From Chloranthus sessilifolius (Eukaryota; Streptophyta; Magnoliopsida; Chloranthales; Chloranthaceae): DNA of 64,000 nucleotides. This document shows, in pieces, positions 32,459 through 44,108 of this stretch; position 1 is the stretch's first letter, and each line of letters begins with the position of its first letter. The notes below the pieces were generated by a model. The model was not told the origin of the DNA. It was given only the letters and a program-made list of their open reading frames with translations, and searched no databases. The translations under genes were made by a program, and so were the position numbers. The stretch spans positions 620,001-684,000 of the forward strand of contig JAJIZI010000018.1 in assembly GCA_021018995.1 (NCBI GenBank), given 5' to 3'.

Positions 32459-34125
32459 AGGCCAAACATGGGGGCAGTGGGACCTTTATAGCCCGAGACT
32501 GCACCATTTTCCTCTCTGTTCATTTTGGCTTGACTTTTTCTATTGTTTCTCCTAGTTTTCCCACGGGTGGTTCCATCGTCCTACATCAAATTTCTATATC
32601 TTTGAAAAATCCTTGTATGTCAATAGACCCACTTTCCAACCCTCTCTTATATGGAGGGTTTGGAACCAATTTACTCCCCTCTTTGGGCCTAGGGCCCAGT
32701 TTTCTCAAAAGTTGGCTTAGGAGCTTCAATGTGAGTGAGCTCATTGATTTAGATCGGCTCGAATTGTTGTGCCTCTCGTCCTACGTTGAGGTTTTTCCAC
32801 GGTGGGACCTACTTCATGCGGCGACCTCCTTTTGGGATGTAAGAGTCCATGTGTTCCATTTTGGGAAGCGAGAACTATCTCCCACACTTGAAGAGCTCTC
32901 CAATCTGTCATGCTTGAAGCTTCACCAAAGCCTTGCAAGATTTGTGTCAAAGCCGGGCTATGCTAAAGCCGTCCACCTCACTCCGAATATGAGAAAAGTC
33001 TCATTGGAGGGCTCACTAAGTGTTCGATAAAATTCCAAAAATAACTTTTCGGTGATGAAAGCCTTCGAAAATTGCTACTCTAGAATGTGTTCCATGTGAA
33101 GGCCTTCACTCTCGGTCTGATCTCTGAAATCCTTTTCTTCACTAGGGGAGAGAGCTTCTCTCTTCCTCTCTACGACATTTTGACTGAATTAGAGGGGGGC
33201 CGGTCAGTGATGCATCTGGTCCTAGCAGAACTCTATCATTGTCTTGATGCTTTTGCTCTGGGCAAGGTGGGGTGCCTCAGGGGACGTCCGCTTTTGCTAA
33301 AGGTTTGGCTAGGAGAGCATCTTGTTGTTTTGGGACCAGTGCCTTGCTTCTATATTGTTGTTGGTGAAGTGGTATGATGCTTTTTGGGCAGGTGCCACAT
33401 GCTTCCACAGGGAGATATGTCAGAGTTGAAGCTTTAGCTAATCAATGCAGAGTTGGTATGGAGACTCCCTTGGTTAGATCAAACTTTCCCAGTGGTTCAC
33501 TCTAGATACGATGAGGGCATCACCCTCCTTTGATTGACTGGCAGTACCTTCTACTTCCCATTTTGGGTGCTGTGTCAGTTCGGCTACTCTCCACAGGTGC
33601 CTTGCAGGATGAAACCCCCTTTATGTGATTTGATCTTTTCTTGGGTGTCCTCTGGAGACATGGATCAGATTGCTGCCCTCTAGGAGACGCGTCAGTCGAC
33701 GCTTATGAGAGATTTGGAGTAAGGTGATTCGGTTCTATCCTCCCCAGAGTATGAGGCCTAGCTATTATTCGAGCAGTTTACTACTGATCATCTTGATCAG
33801 GTAGAAAGCAACGATGTGGGAGGGTCTTGGCAGAAGGAGTCAGCGCTTTTGATCTCATATTGAGTTTATAGTCAATGAGAAATGCATTTTGTATGAACAT
33901 TCAAAGAAAATGAAGGTTAGAGTAGAAACAATAGAGGTCAGAGCTGATGTAGCCGAGTGCGAGGTCATTCGTCTGGGAGGAGCCTTGAATGATGCTCTTG
34001 GTGCTACTGACGCATCCCGAAAGCGGTATAGGGGCCTTCACGGTCGCCAGATGACTGAGCGGGATGTACGGGATGATGCCCTACGTGTAGAGATTTGCGC
34101 CCTGAAACACGAGCTAGGTCATTGA
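32452..34125 (+). pseudogene. Plant-mobile-domain-like ORF upstream of Tat gag (broken)
   Basis: Three pieces read in changing frames: 32452-33030, 33087-33377 and 33889-34125. The first has LLHAATSFWDVRVHVFHFGKR then ELSPTLEEL, a pattern I associate with retroelement-borne plant mobile domain / DUF7745-type proteins. The second continues as HLVLAELYHCLDAFALGKV and WLGEHL, again in the style of that family. The third is charged and helical (coiled-coil-like). Such ORFs are known as extra genes of Tat-lineage elements, so it may be the ORF upstream of gag in element D. Family assignment is from memory of motifs only. Confidence 0.55.
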
Positions 34126-34937
34126 TTCCATCCTGCACAGATCAGACTCAGAGAAAGGGGTGTAAGAAACCCCTATTCAGATACATATTTTTTGGTATAC
34201 ATATTTTCTTTTTGTTTTTGGTTTTTCTGCACTTTTGTAAAAAAGAGAGAAAGAAGCTAGACATCACACATATTATCTTTTGGGATGTGGTGTCAGCCAG
34301 GTACAAACCTGTAACTAAAAAAGAAAATCTATCTTTTTACAAGGATTTTATCTTCCCTATTTTATTTTTGTAAAATGATAAATTGGTGGTTTCTGTCGAC
34401 TATTCTTGTGGTGCACATAGTGGGTGTGAAAATGGGAAAGAAAAGTATATTATCATTTACAAAAATGGCCTTTCCGGTCATCGAGCCAGGTATCCCGGAG
34501 TGGGGTGCGCACAGTGCTAGGAAATGAAAATTATTAACTCTTTGTGGCTTTCTCTTTTTCTTCTCTATTTTTCTTTTTGGGGTTTGATGCCTTAATTATC
34601 GGGGGAATGATGAGTCCTCTTTTGAGCATGGCCAAACCCCTCTTTCACGTGATTGGGTTCGAGTGAGTTTAGCAATTTTTACCGAGGCCGGTACATCCAT
34701 CCCCTTGGATCAAATCGATCTTCTCTCCTTACCCTGGGTCATACGTTTGACGATGCAATCTGGGAGACACACTTGGTCGAGACCCGAGTTGAGCTAACAT
34801 AAGCGGCCCTCTCGAGAATTGGGAGGATAGGAGGGTAACCAAGGGATCATTCTGATTTTCTTTCAACCCTTTCTTCTTTTCAGCATTCTTACTCATAATG
34901 CCCAAGGTGGGCTTTCATCTTGCTCATTGTTTTCCTC

Positions 34938-35073
34938 TTTTTACCCGTAGCGCCCTCTCGGGTTTTCACTATATCCATGGGTTTACATTTTAACCCCCGG
35001 TGCCCTTTCGGGTTTTCACCTGACCTGCACAAACTCGCTCTTTTTACCCATAGCGCCCCTTCAGGTTTTCACT
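34938..35073 (+). repeat. Three ~33-bp repeats at ~51-bp spacing
   Basis: Units near 34938, 34988 and 35041 share TTTTACCC, then GCGCCCTCTCGGG (or a variant), then TTTTCAC. The inner CCCTCTCGGG is part of a weak hairpin. Confidence 0.75.
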
Positions 35074-35385
35074 ACGTTCATCTCGCTTTGAGCTTGTATT
35101 TTTTTTTTTTTCTTTTCTTTTTTTTCAAAAGCCACGACATGGACATCAATTCTGTCATAGTCGACCGGATGAAATTCAGTGATGGTCTCACAGCTTGGCT
35201 CATGCTGACTCGACGAATACTGTGACTGCTTGTAGACTTCATAGAGGGCTTTTTCTTGGAATGTATCGTGGTCATGGGATAGATTAGGGTATTCTAGGTT
35301 TAAAAGGTTTCCTTGATTGGATTCCAGCCGCCCTAACACAGTTCTTCCTTGGGGGATTTTGACTGTACATGCCCCACTTTTCCTT

Positions 35386-35388
35386 TTC

Positions 35389-35419
<31 letters not shown>

Positions 35420-35423
35420 TTTT
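35386..35423. repeat. TA dinucleotide run plus poly-T
   Basis: Roughly (TA)12 followed by 13 T. This is a simple sequence. Confidence 0.85.
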
Positions 35424-36060
35424 CAAACATCCCCTTTTTTGTTTTGGGATCTTGCTTTTCTGATATTTTTGGATTTGATAGTAACTCTTTTTTTCCTTTT
35501 TTTGTTGGTATTATATACACATTTTTCTTTTTCTAGGAGGGGGTGAGAAAGAAAGGCTAATGGCTCAACGGGTGTAGCAAAGTGGTATGGTCTTCCAGGA
35601 AAACTTTTTGGCTACTGAGCTTTGAAATGATGGCCTCTTTGACTGGGTCCTTAAGCAGTCACGTATCCATTTATGTTAACACATACCTTGCTGTGGAGAT
35701 CGTAGGAGTTGAACCATCGGACATATCAAGCGTTGATGGGCTTTGGAAAATGATCCCTGTCCATGGTGGCAAGGCAGATGGCATACCTCGGGAGCACTTC
35801 ACAAATGATTTAAGTGTTGCTGCACACTTTTTTTTGGTTCCTCTCGGTCCCTATTGAATCAGTGGCTCCAATTCAGTCCAAGTGGACTCTAGCGATGTGG
35901 CGTTTGGAGTGTTAAAAATAAAGGGGTTTTCTAGGAAGGTTCCTAGTTAGTTGCCATCGCTAGCTGTAGATATTTAACAATGTTGCAACACGTCAATGAT
36001 CACGCTTAAGAGCAAGTGTGGGTTACTTTTATACTGAATCATCTGCCTGCGAATATCAGC

Positions 36061-38188
36061 AGCTATGCCTTTTCTTATAATTTAGATAGTTTAATTTTTC
36101 TCTTATTTCCCGTTATTCTTATAGTTCTGATCAGTTTCGACTTCCCTGATTCTATTATGAATTTAGTTATATAAGTTTAATCTAATCCTATAAAGAGTCT
36201 AGTTAAGTTTTACTATTCCTATCCCCATTGAAAGTCTAATTAATTAAATATCCTAATCCCATTAGAAGTCTGATTAATTTTAGTCTCCTAATCCCATTAG
36301 AATTCTAATAGTGATCAGGTTTCCTTATTATACTAGGAGTGCATATGTAGTAGTTTTGACGAAACTCTAATTAAGTCGAGCATGCTAGTCGTACTGAAAT
36401 TCAAATTTGGGCAAGTATACTAGTTGTATTGGAATTCTAATTAAATCAAGTATAACAAATAAACTAGACTCTTTATAGGATTCTAATTGAAATAGAAGAC
36501 TGATTTTATTAAAACTCTAATTTAAAGAAAATGAATTAATATAATTAAAATCTAATTAAAACAAATAAACTGATTTTATTAAAAATCTAATTAAAATAAA
36601 TTAATTAATTTTATTAAAATTCTAATTAAAGCAATGAATTAACTATACTAAAAATCTAATTAAAGCAATGAATTAATCGTACTAAATTCTAATTAAACCT
36701 AGAAATTATCCAATTAAGATATGATTTAAAGAATTTATTCAATCATACTAAAATCTAATTAACTTAACTAATTAATTATGCTGAAATAAAATAAATCTAC
36801 TAATTAATTATACTAAAAGGATTAAAAAAAAGTAATTGACTAATTCTAAAATTCTTAAAAAAAAAAGGATTTTGGGCCCGCATTGCTAAGGAGGATTGGC
36901 CTCATTCCTGAGTACCCTCCGTAAGCTCCCTTGGGCAAATCGGGTGGCTCAAATTGAAGATAAATTGTATTTATGATGATAGAATAATAATTTTGGATTT
37001 TTCATAGTCGATTTTTGAGTAATAACTATGGATTAAATTGTGAAACTAGAATGATAGAAACTGAAATTAATATTTAGGATTTTTGGAAATATTAAACTAA
37101 GAAATTAAAATGAAAATTTATATTTCTAGGACTGAATTCGAGTCCGAAATCAGAAAATTAGACCGTATGATTAAGGACTGCTTCTAGAATCTAAGGACTA
37201 GAACCAGAAATTAATGATAGGATTGGAAATTAAGATTCCAGAATGAAATTAAAGCCTAGGGTCAGTAAATTAGACCGTCAGATTAAGGACTGGTTCTAAA
37301 TCCAGAGAATTAGAACCAGATATAGAGAATTACGGTCCAAAAAGGGTGCTACGGTCTAAGATTGAAAGTTAATATTAATGATTTAAACTAAGAAATGTCC
37401 TACGTCTAAAAATTAAGAACTACGGTCGGGAATTAAAGATGAAATTCTTACCTAAGGTTGAGGCTGTAGAGAGAAATCTCAAAGATTCGGTGCATGAATC
37501 TCGAAATCATGACTAGGATGCTTTGTGGGTTTGTCCTCGGAGTTCTCTTATTTTAGAATCCCAAAAAAATCTGTTATCTCTTGAAAATTGCCCACCCTCC
37601 TCGGGCGAATTAAGAATAAAATCTTCTAAAGGTTTTTTTTCTAATTAAATGCCCGATTTCAGGCGTTTAATCAAATTGCGTGTTGGTTTTTTAGCACTTA
37701 ATTGCTTTGAGTTGGTCACTGACTCAGTCAGCGAGCGGTTGACTTGCTTAGCGAGTTTCCTAGTCTAAATAGTGTTAGAAGTAGTTGTGGGCCCATTTTA
37801 GGGTGCGCAATCCAATTAAGTGGCACTCTCAAAGTGTTTAATCGAGGAAAGTTAGGGGTCAACGACTGTGTGGCTAGGTCGGGCGTAGGCTAATTGAGCG
37901 GAAATGGTGGGACGCTCAATACGATTGCGCGTGCCATGTGGCATGCGTAATCGAGTCTCGAGGTGGTCTAGGGAAAGGAAGTCTAGTCTGCGAAGGGACT
38001 GATTGCGCGCTTGTGATTTGGTGTGCAATCGAATTGATATACACTTAATTTGGGGTTGTCTGGGTCCGGGTCGGGTCTGAAATGCCAGGCTATTATTTCA
38101 GCCTGCATTCCAACTATATACTATTATTTCAGTATATAGTCTCCCTACATTGGGATCTGGCCTGTTTAAAGTAGAACTCTAATGAAAC
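36061..38188 (+). other. AT-rich unassigned region with degenerate tandem repeats
   Basis: No gene seen. 36180-36320 has repeats of CCTAATCCCATTAGAA. 36380-36830 has about ten units built on TCTAATTAAA with ATGAATTAA. 37150-37310 has a segment repeated once at about 112 bp (ATTAGACCGT...GATTAAGGACTG). 37660-38050 holds scattered GCGCAATCGA / ATTGCGCG motifs. The 38140-38190 boundary leads into gag, whose N-terminal half is missing. Confidence 0.5.
37660..38050. repeat. Scattered ATTGCGCG / CAATCGAATTG motifs
   Basis: Variants seen include AAATTGCGTG near 37674, GCGCAATCCAATTAAG near 37804, TTTAATCGAG near 37840, GATTGCGCG near 37924, GCGTAATCGAG near 37945, GATTGCGCGC near 38000 and GCAATCGAATTG near 38024. 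This is another CG-centred motif set like those in the LTR U3 regions. Confidence 0.45.
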
Positions 38189-38900
38189 CTTCAATGATTA
38201 CCTTGGGCATTGGAGAGCACTGGCAGCTCAGGTGATAAACCGAATACCTGATGATGAGGAGATCGAGATGATCTCAAAAAATATCTTGCCAGTAATCTCG
38301 GACTTCCTCGTTTACCAACAACAGTCTAGCTTTGCTGACTTGGTGAGAAACGCAAATCATTGCGAGGACGCTATCTGGGAAGGGCGTTTGAGCAAGAATG
38401 TCTCCAGTGGGGACGACTGGGCCTGGAGATTCTCAGAGTAGATGAATGATAGAAGAATCGGGCCAGAGGTGCTAAGTGTCACGCATACCAGGCCCAACAC
38501 TAGTATAGTCCCATTTCAATTTAAAGCCGCATAGCCAACTCCAATCAAAAGTGAGCCGATACAGAGAACCAGGAATGGGCAAGGGGGGCACTGATGACCC
38601 CAGAGCAAAGAAAGGCCTGCTTCGATTGAGTTTTCACACCTTTGGGTCAATCATTGAATGTCTTATTGCCCTTACTAATTGAAAAGGGTCTTGTCACAGT
38701 GCTCCAACCATGACCTCCACCGAATCCCATCCAAAGGATCTATGACCCCAACACCCATTGTAATTTCACCAATGGCCAGGTCACCCTACTGATCGTTGCT
38801 TCCCATTGAAGGATGCAATACAAGATTTGATAAAGGCTAGAAAAATCATCCCTCTGGCATTTCCCCAAGCCACCTAGGTTGCCAACATACACCAAGTACC
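38189..38900 (+). pseudogene. gag: Gag fragment, element D
   Basis: GHWRALAAQVINRIPDDEEI then EMISKNILPVISDFL is the C-terminal half of the retrotransposon gag core. Further on, PGHPTDRCFPLKDAIQDLI (about 38765-38840, frame-shifted) matches the conserved Tat Gag tail with its GH...C...LKDAIQDLI signature. The N-terminal half is absent at 38189. Stops lie at 38441 and elsewhere. Confidence 0.72.
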
Positions 38901-39579
38901 ACTACCCCACACCCTCTCGGAGGAGTAGGTCCGAGACCCATTATCGGTATGATCGAAGAAGGTGATGAAGAATATGAATTTGACCTGTCAGACTACATTT
39001 ACATTCAAAAAACTTTTGTGGCCGCATTACAGAGAGACTGAGAAAATAAGAATATTGGGGTGATTGAACCTCTAAATCTGGCAGATTACTTCTCCAACCT
39101 CGCACCACAAATAGAAGCCTTATATCTAAGGGCATATTTGTTGGTGCCAACTCCCATTAATTATGTATAAATCAACTCCTACCAACCATACGCCGCATCC
39201 TCCACCAGTTACCCGATGGTTGATTATGTCCCCCATCCCCCTCCGGCGCCCATCAGTTATCAATGGCCCACCCTATCACATCACTCCCAATTCAATCATC
39301 CATGGTCCTTGCCAACCCCATCTGGCCCACCTTCTCCACCCTTTCAGAAGTTAACCACATGATACCTACCCATTCCAATCCCTCGGCATCAATATCCCCA
39401 GTACCCACCACTTCCTAATTTCAGATCCCGAGATCGATTTTCAATCCTCATCAGGTCCCGCTCAACTATGAATAGACAGGCATTAATAACGACAGTCGCA
39501 GGGAAGGGGCAGTTGATTTTATCACCAGATCTAGGAAGATATCTAAATAGTCAGGCACATCGGCACCAGCACCAGCCCA

Positions 39580-40476
39580 ACTAGAGGGGAAGAAAGATAC
39601 AAGTGCAGTGAACCCATTCGAGAAAATGAGCAAAGAACACATACTGGAAACCCAGTTGAAAAGGATGTCGGCCCACATCACGGTCTAGGACCTATTGATG
39701 ACGTCCCCACTTCATTTTCAAGCACTAATGGGGGTGTTAAAGAATGTGCATGTGTCTCTTCAGTTGCACCTACATGAAGTCGGGTAGATAATTGGACAAG
39801 TGATAGCTCCCAAGCCATCTCCTTTTTAGATGCAAATTTATCGGAGGAGGGAAATAATCATTCTAAATCCCTCAATATAATTGTAGAATCTGGAAACATG
39901 ATAATCCCCTTGGTATTAATTGATAATGGGTCTGCTCTTAATGTTAGCCCTCTGAGAACTGCCACAAAAATCGGGGTAGATCCATGCATGTTGAGGCCAA
40001 CAAGAACCAGTGCCAAATGTTTTAATAATATGAGAAGGGAACTAAAGGGAGAAGTTGATCTTGAGCTAGTAATTGGGCCAATGATCTTCTCCAAACTATT
40101 TCAAGTAATGGACATCAAATCCTCCTTCAATTTGTTATTAGGGTGACCTTTTCACGAGGTTGGGGCAATACCGTCAATGCTGCATCAGAAGCTGAAATTT
40201 GTATTCGGGCAAAAAATTATCACCATCATAGGTGAGGGACACGATGAGAAGGAAAAGGCCAACCACAGCATTGAGAACCCAAAAGTGTTGGATGTGCCAC
40301 AGATAGTTGAGGATATCAACCTCCATAGTTTTGAATACGAGGTATCAGCTGTAGTCTCAGATCCCCTAGACAGCATCACTCCAAAAATCGGAGGCGGAAT
40401 GATAACGGAAGTGGCCATGCTCCAAAAGTGGGGCTGTCAAAAAGGAAGGGGATTGGGTGCTTGGTTATAAGGCAGG
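39580..40476 (+). pseudogene. pro: Protease plus G-patch region, element D
   Basis: HITV-stop-DLLMTS at about 39675-39705 is the Tat linker, with TGG turned to TAG at 39686. The retropepsin loop is LVLIDNGSALNV (39910-39950), in the D-N-G-S form usual for this lineage. The second block is LLG-stop-PF at 40138-40152, where the expected Arg codon CGA reads TGA. A G-patch-like segment, MLQKWGCQKGRGLGAWL (40417-40470), follows. The region from 38901 to 39580 holds only degenerate sequence. Confidence 0.78.
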
Positions 40477-41189
40477 AGAGATCCAGTCAAAGCTAAAGGT
40501 GGACAGCAGGTCTGATTTGGGTTAGGTTACAAGCCCACAGAAGAAGAGGTCTGAGAGGCCAAAGAGAAACCCTAAGCCGCAACAACTATTAGCGCCCGGG
40601 GTATCAACTTAGAAGAGAAGACCCATCCTAGACCTCACATTCGAAACACCTTTGTAAATGCAGGGATCATAAAAATAGATCAGAATGGGGATAAGGAGTT
40701 AACCCCACACAAGCCAGCACCCCCTGTCCGTCTTACCAATCCTTAGATCATCCCTCCAAACCTAGAAATAGTCCTAGCCGCTCTGTCCCTATTTGAGGAG
40801 CAATGTTCCATACCTACACAATCTCCCCCTGTGGTGAACTACCACAACACTTTCCTGATGTTTCAGGATAGAATCTCAGATGAATCCATGATCGACATGA
40901 TGGACGCTAACTCCGAAGAATCCCATAAAGTAGCCTCCTCCATCCAAAAAGGTAAAGTAGCCACATCGGAGGAACGTAATTAGGTGTTTGGGCCCGAAAC
41001 TCTAGAAGTGGCAAGTGGCCTGAAATTCAACACCCATTTCCCAAAAAATAAATAACCTATAAAAAGTGAGATAAGCCCTTAGCAGGCCATACCGTGTATA
41101 TATAGGGACTCACTCTGCCAAGAGCCCATTTTAGAAGAAAACAAAACTCCCAAAAACATAGAAAAAATACAAAATCCAAAAATATTATC
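40477..41189 (+). other. Degenerate linker of element D
   Basis: Stop-rich remains of the region between G-patch and RT. Short readable bits such as RIRNTFVNAGII-like sequence suggest former coding, but I see no domain. Confidence 0.4.
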
Positions 41190-42440
41190 TTTTAAAATTT
41201 TGAATAAAGTCAAAGAAATTGATGCTTTAATAGAAAAGCCTGTCCCATGTGAAATCGACCCCTTTCTTGTAGAAGTACAAGAAGAGGTTGGAGTCACGAG
41301 TTTGGATGAAGAAATCCCTATTGAGGAGCTCCCTAATGAACTCCTTGAGCGGTTTTCCGAATTTGAGCATGACCCTACTGCCATTGTTGAAGAAATAGAG
41401 GATGTTAATCTACGGATTGAGGAGGTTCCTAGAATTACCAAGATCGGAACATCGTTGTCTCTTGAGGAAAGAAAAAGCATGATTGATTTCATTCAGTCAT
41501 ACCAAGACATCTTTGCATGGTCATAGGAGGACATGCCTGGTTTGGACACTGATTTGGCCGAGCATGAGTTGCCACTCTACCATATTGTCAAGCCGGTCAA
41601 GCAGAAATTAAAGCGACTCTGACCCGAGTGGATGCTGAAAGTGAAAGATGAGGTCATCAAATAATATGATGCTGGTTTCTCATGGTCTCCAAGTATCCAC
41701 AGTGGTTAGCCAATATCGTCTCGGTGCTGAAGAACGACGGAAAGGTCCGCATGTGCATTAATTTCAGAAACCTCAATATGGCAAGCTCGAAGGATGACTT
41801 CCCTCTACCACACATCGACCTCTTGGCCGATAACACTGCTAAGCATGGGATGCTCTCATCCATGGGCGAATTCTTTGGATACAATCAAATGAAGATGGCA
41901 GAGGCAGAGTGAGAGAAGACAACATTCATCACCCCATGGGGAATCTTCTGCTACCGGGTCATGCCATTTAAGCTAAAGAATGTCGGAGCAACATATCAGA
42001 GAGCTATGACGACACTATTTCATGACATGATGCACCAAGAGATCAAAGTATACGTCAACAACATGATAGCCACGTCACCATAGAGGAGTGACCATCTGAT
42101 AAACCTTCAAAAGTGATTTGGGAGGCTGAGAAAATATAGGTTACTCCAGAATCCTCAGAAGTGCGCATTCGACGCCATGTCAGGAAAGTTGCTAGGATTC
42201 ATCATCAGCAGCAGAGGTGTAGATGTTGACCCAATCAAGGTAATGGCCACCACAAAAATGCCACCATCTTCTATCGAGAAAAAGGTCAGAGGGTTCTTAG
42301 GAAGAATACAGTACATCAGTCAGTTCATTGCATAACTCACTCCTATCTGCACTCCGATTTTCAAGCTGCTAAGGAAAGATTCTCTTGTTAACTGGAATGA
42401 CGACTGTTAGGCTGCGTTCGATAAAATTAAAGGTTATCTT
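41190..42440 (+). pseudogene. pol (RT): Reverse transcriptase, element D (catalytically dead)
   Basis: The pre-RT part at 41200-41526 ends YQDIFAWS-stop-EDMPGLD. RT proper reads YPQWLANIVSVLKNDGKVRM, INFRNLN and DDFPLPHIDLLADNTA. Where the family has FMDGFSGYNQ, it reads SSMGEFFGYNQ, losing the first catalytic Asp. Where the family has YVDD, it reads YVNN (42051-42062), losing both remaining Asp by G-to-A changes. MPFGLKN has become MPFKLKN. Frame changes occur near 41660 and stops at 41521, 41620, 41911 and 42080. Confidence 0.85.
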
Positions 42441-42949
42441 CTCAATTCGCTAGTTTTAGTACCACCCGAGCCAGGGAGACCACTCCTAATGTATCTCTCC
42501 ATGATGGAAGTTTCGATGGGATGTGTCCTAGGGCAGCACGATGAAACTGAAAGAAGAGAGCAGGCTATCTGTTATCTGAGCAAGAAATTTATCGACTATG
42601 AGATGCGTTATTCTCAACTAGAGAAAGCATGCTTGGCTCTCATATGGGCAACCCAGAGGCTCTACCATTACCTGCTATCCCAAGCCACTCTGCTCCTCGC
42701 CTGCATGGATCCGTTGAAGTACCTATTTAAAAAGCCAGCTCTCACTGGGTGGACTACACGCTGGCAGCTCCTACTATCCAAATTCAATATCATGTATGTC
42801 ACTCAAAAATTAATCAAGGGGCAAGCACTCGTCGATCATCTTGTTGAGAATCCTTTACCCGATTATGAGCCTTTAAGAACCAAATTCTTAGATGAAGAGA
42901 TCCTATTCATAACAGAGGACGATACTGTAGAGACAGAGGAATTCAGGTA
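42441..42949 (+). pseudogene. pol (RNH): RNase H, element D
   Basis: YLSMMEVSMGCVLGQHDE, AICYLSKKF, YSQLEKACLALIWATQRLYHYL and QALVDHLVENP match the RNase H of Tat elements. The Glu of LEKACLAL is kept. The segment is open from 42489 to 42949. It ends one base before a frame change into the second RNase H. Confidence 0.82.
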
Positions 42950-43305
42950 ATGCACTTTGACGGGGCAACGAATGCTGAAGGTCAAGGAGTCAGTGCTATT
43001 CTGATCTTGCAAAAAGGATCTCATCTACCAGTTTCTATCAAGCTCAATTTCTCCTGTACTAACAACATGGCTGAATATGAAGCCTATGCTACTGGATTGC
43101 AAGTGCCACTTGACCTGAAGGTAACCCACCTCAGGGCATTTGGCGATTCACAGTTGATCATATGCCAGACAAATGGAGATTGAAAGACAAAGGAGGAGAA
43201 ATTAATCCCTTACCATAAACATCTTGAGGATCTAATAGCCTACTTCAAGGACGTCACTTTCTCCTACGTCCCACAGATCAGGAATCGCTTTGCCGACAGT
43301 TAGCA
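42950..43305 (+). pseudogene. pol (aRNH): Second (archaeal-type) RNase H, element D
   Basis: HFDGATNAEGQGVSAIL, CTNNMAEYEAYATGL and LRAFGDSQLIICQTNGD carry the Asp, Glu and Asp of the RVT_3-type RNase H. A TGG-to-TGA stop at 43181 follows. The frame then continues KTKEEKLIPYHKHLEDLIAY and IRNRFADS, the standard end of this domain. A second RNase H next to the first is the defining feature of Tat elements. Confidence 0.85.
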
Positions 43306-43589
43306 ACTTTGGCATCAATGGTAGAAATATAGTATGGTGTCGAGATGAAGCCAATCATGATTGAACAGAGGAGCGAACTACTGATTGAGGAAACCCATAG
43401 AGCTTGACTACCATGGTTCTCAGATATCAAGAATTTCCTCGAGACCCGCACTTTCCCGGAGGGGACGGCCAAGGAGGACAAATAGACCATTCAACGTTTA
43501 GCAGCAAACTATGTCATCTACGACGAGTGTCTCTACAAGTGGTCATATAACAATATCCTACCCTGATGCCTAACTGAAGGTGAGGCAGC

Positions 43590-44108
43590 AAACATCATGA
43601 AGGAGATTCACGAGGGAGTATGCAGCGCCCATGTCAATGGCCATATGCTCGCTAAAAAGATTTCACGCCAAGGATACTTTTGGACCACTATGAAATACTG
43701 ATTGTTGCAAGCATGTGCAAATATGCTACAAATGCCAAGAACACTCCAGTCTAATACATGCTCCAACTATAGATCTTCATAACATGACCACTCCATGGCC
43801 ATTCACCACTTAGGGCCTCGACATCGTTGGAAAAGTCAATCCAAAAACATCAAACGAACATCAATTCATCCTAGTTGCCATCGAATACTTCACCAAATGG
43901 GTAGAGACCACATCCTACACATTGATCACAGTCGAGCATGTCGAGAAATTCATTAAAAGCACCATAGTTTGTTGATTTAGTGTACCCAAGGATATCATCA
44001 CAGACAACTGCATGAATTTTGCGAGCAAGCGCATCAGGGCCTTCTGTGAGTAATACAAGATCAAACATCATCGCTCATCACCATATCAGCCACAAACCAA
44101 TGGGATCG
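43590..44108 (+). pseudogene. pol (IN): Integrase N-terminal part, element D, cut by LTR E
   Basis: The zinc finger shows IHEGVCSAHVNGHMLAKKI and, after a frameshift near 43700, CYKCQEH. The core keeps the first Asp in GLDIVGKVNP (after a TGG-to-TAG at 43811) and the second in IITDNCMNF. A CGA-to-TGA stop lies at 43973. The sequence runs to PYQPQTNG near 44105 and is then replaced by TGTTAAGACATG of an LTR, so the catalytic Glu is missing. Confidence 0.83.

Larger units (their letters stand above)
34126..36060 (+). other. Unassigned TE-derived region with short repeats
   Basis: No recognised gene. It contains three copies of a TTTTACCC...CGGGTTTTCAC repeat (34938-35073), T-rich tracts near 35100, and a TA run followed by T13 at about 35386-35423. 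A 91-codon open frame at 35582-35857 has no motif I know. Confidence 0.5.

Noticed and set aside
35582-35857. 91-codon plus-strand ORF
   Set aside because: No recognisable motif, no repeat support in the window, and length is within chance expectation.
36061-38188. Host gene or promoter
   Set aside because: No open frame, splice pattern or protein similarity; repeats and truncated gag on the right point to transposon debris.
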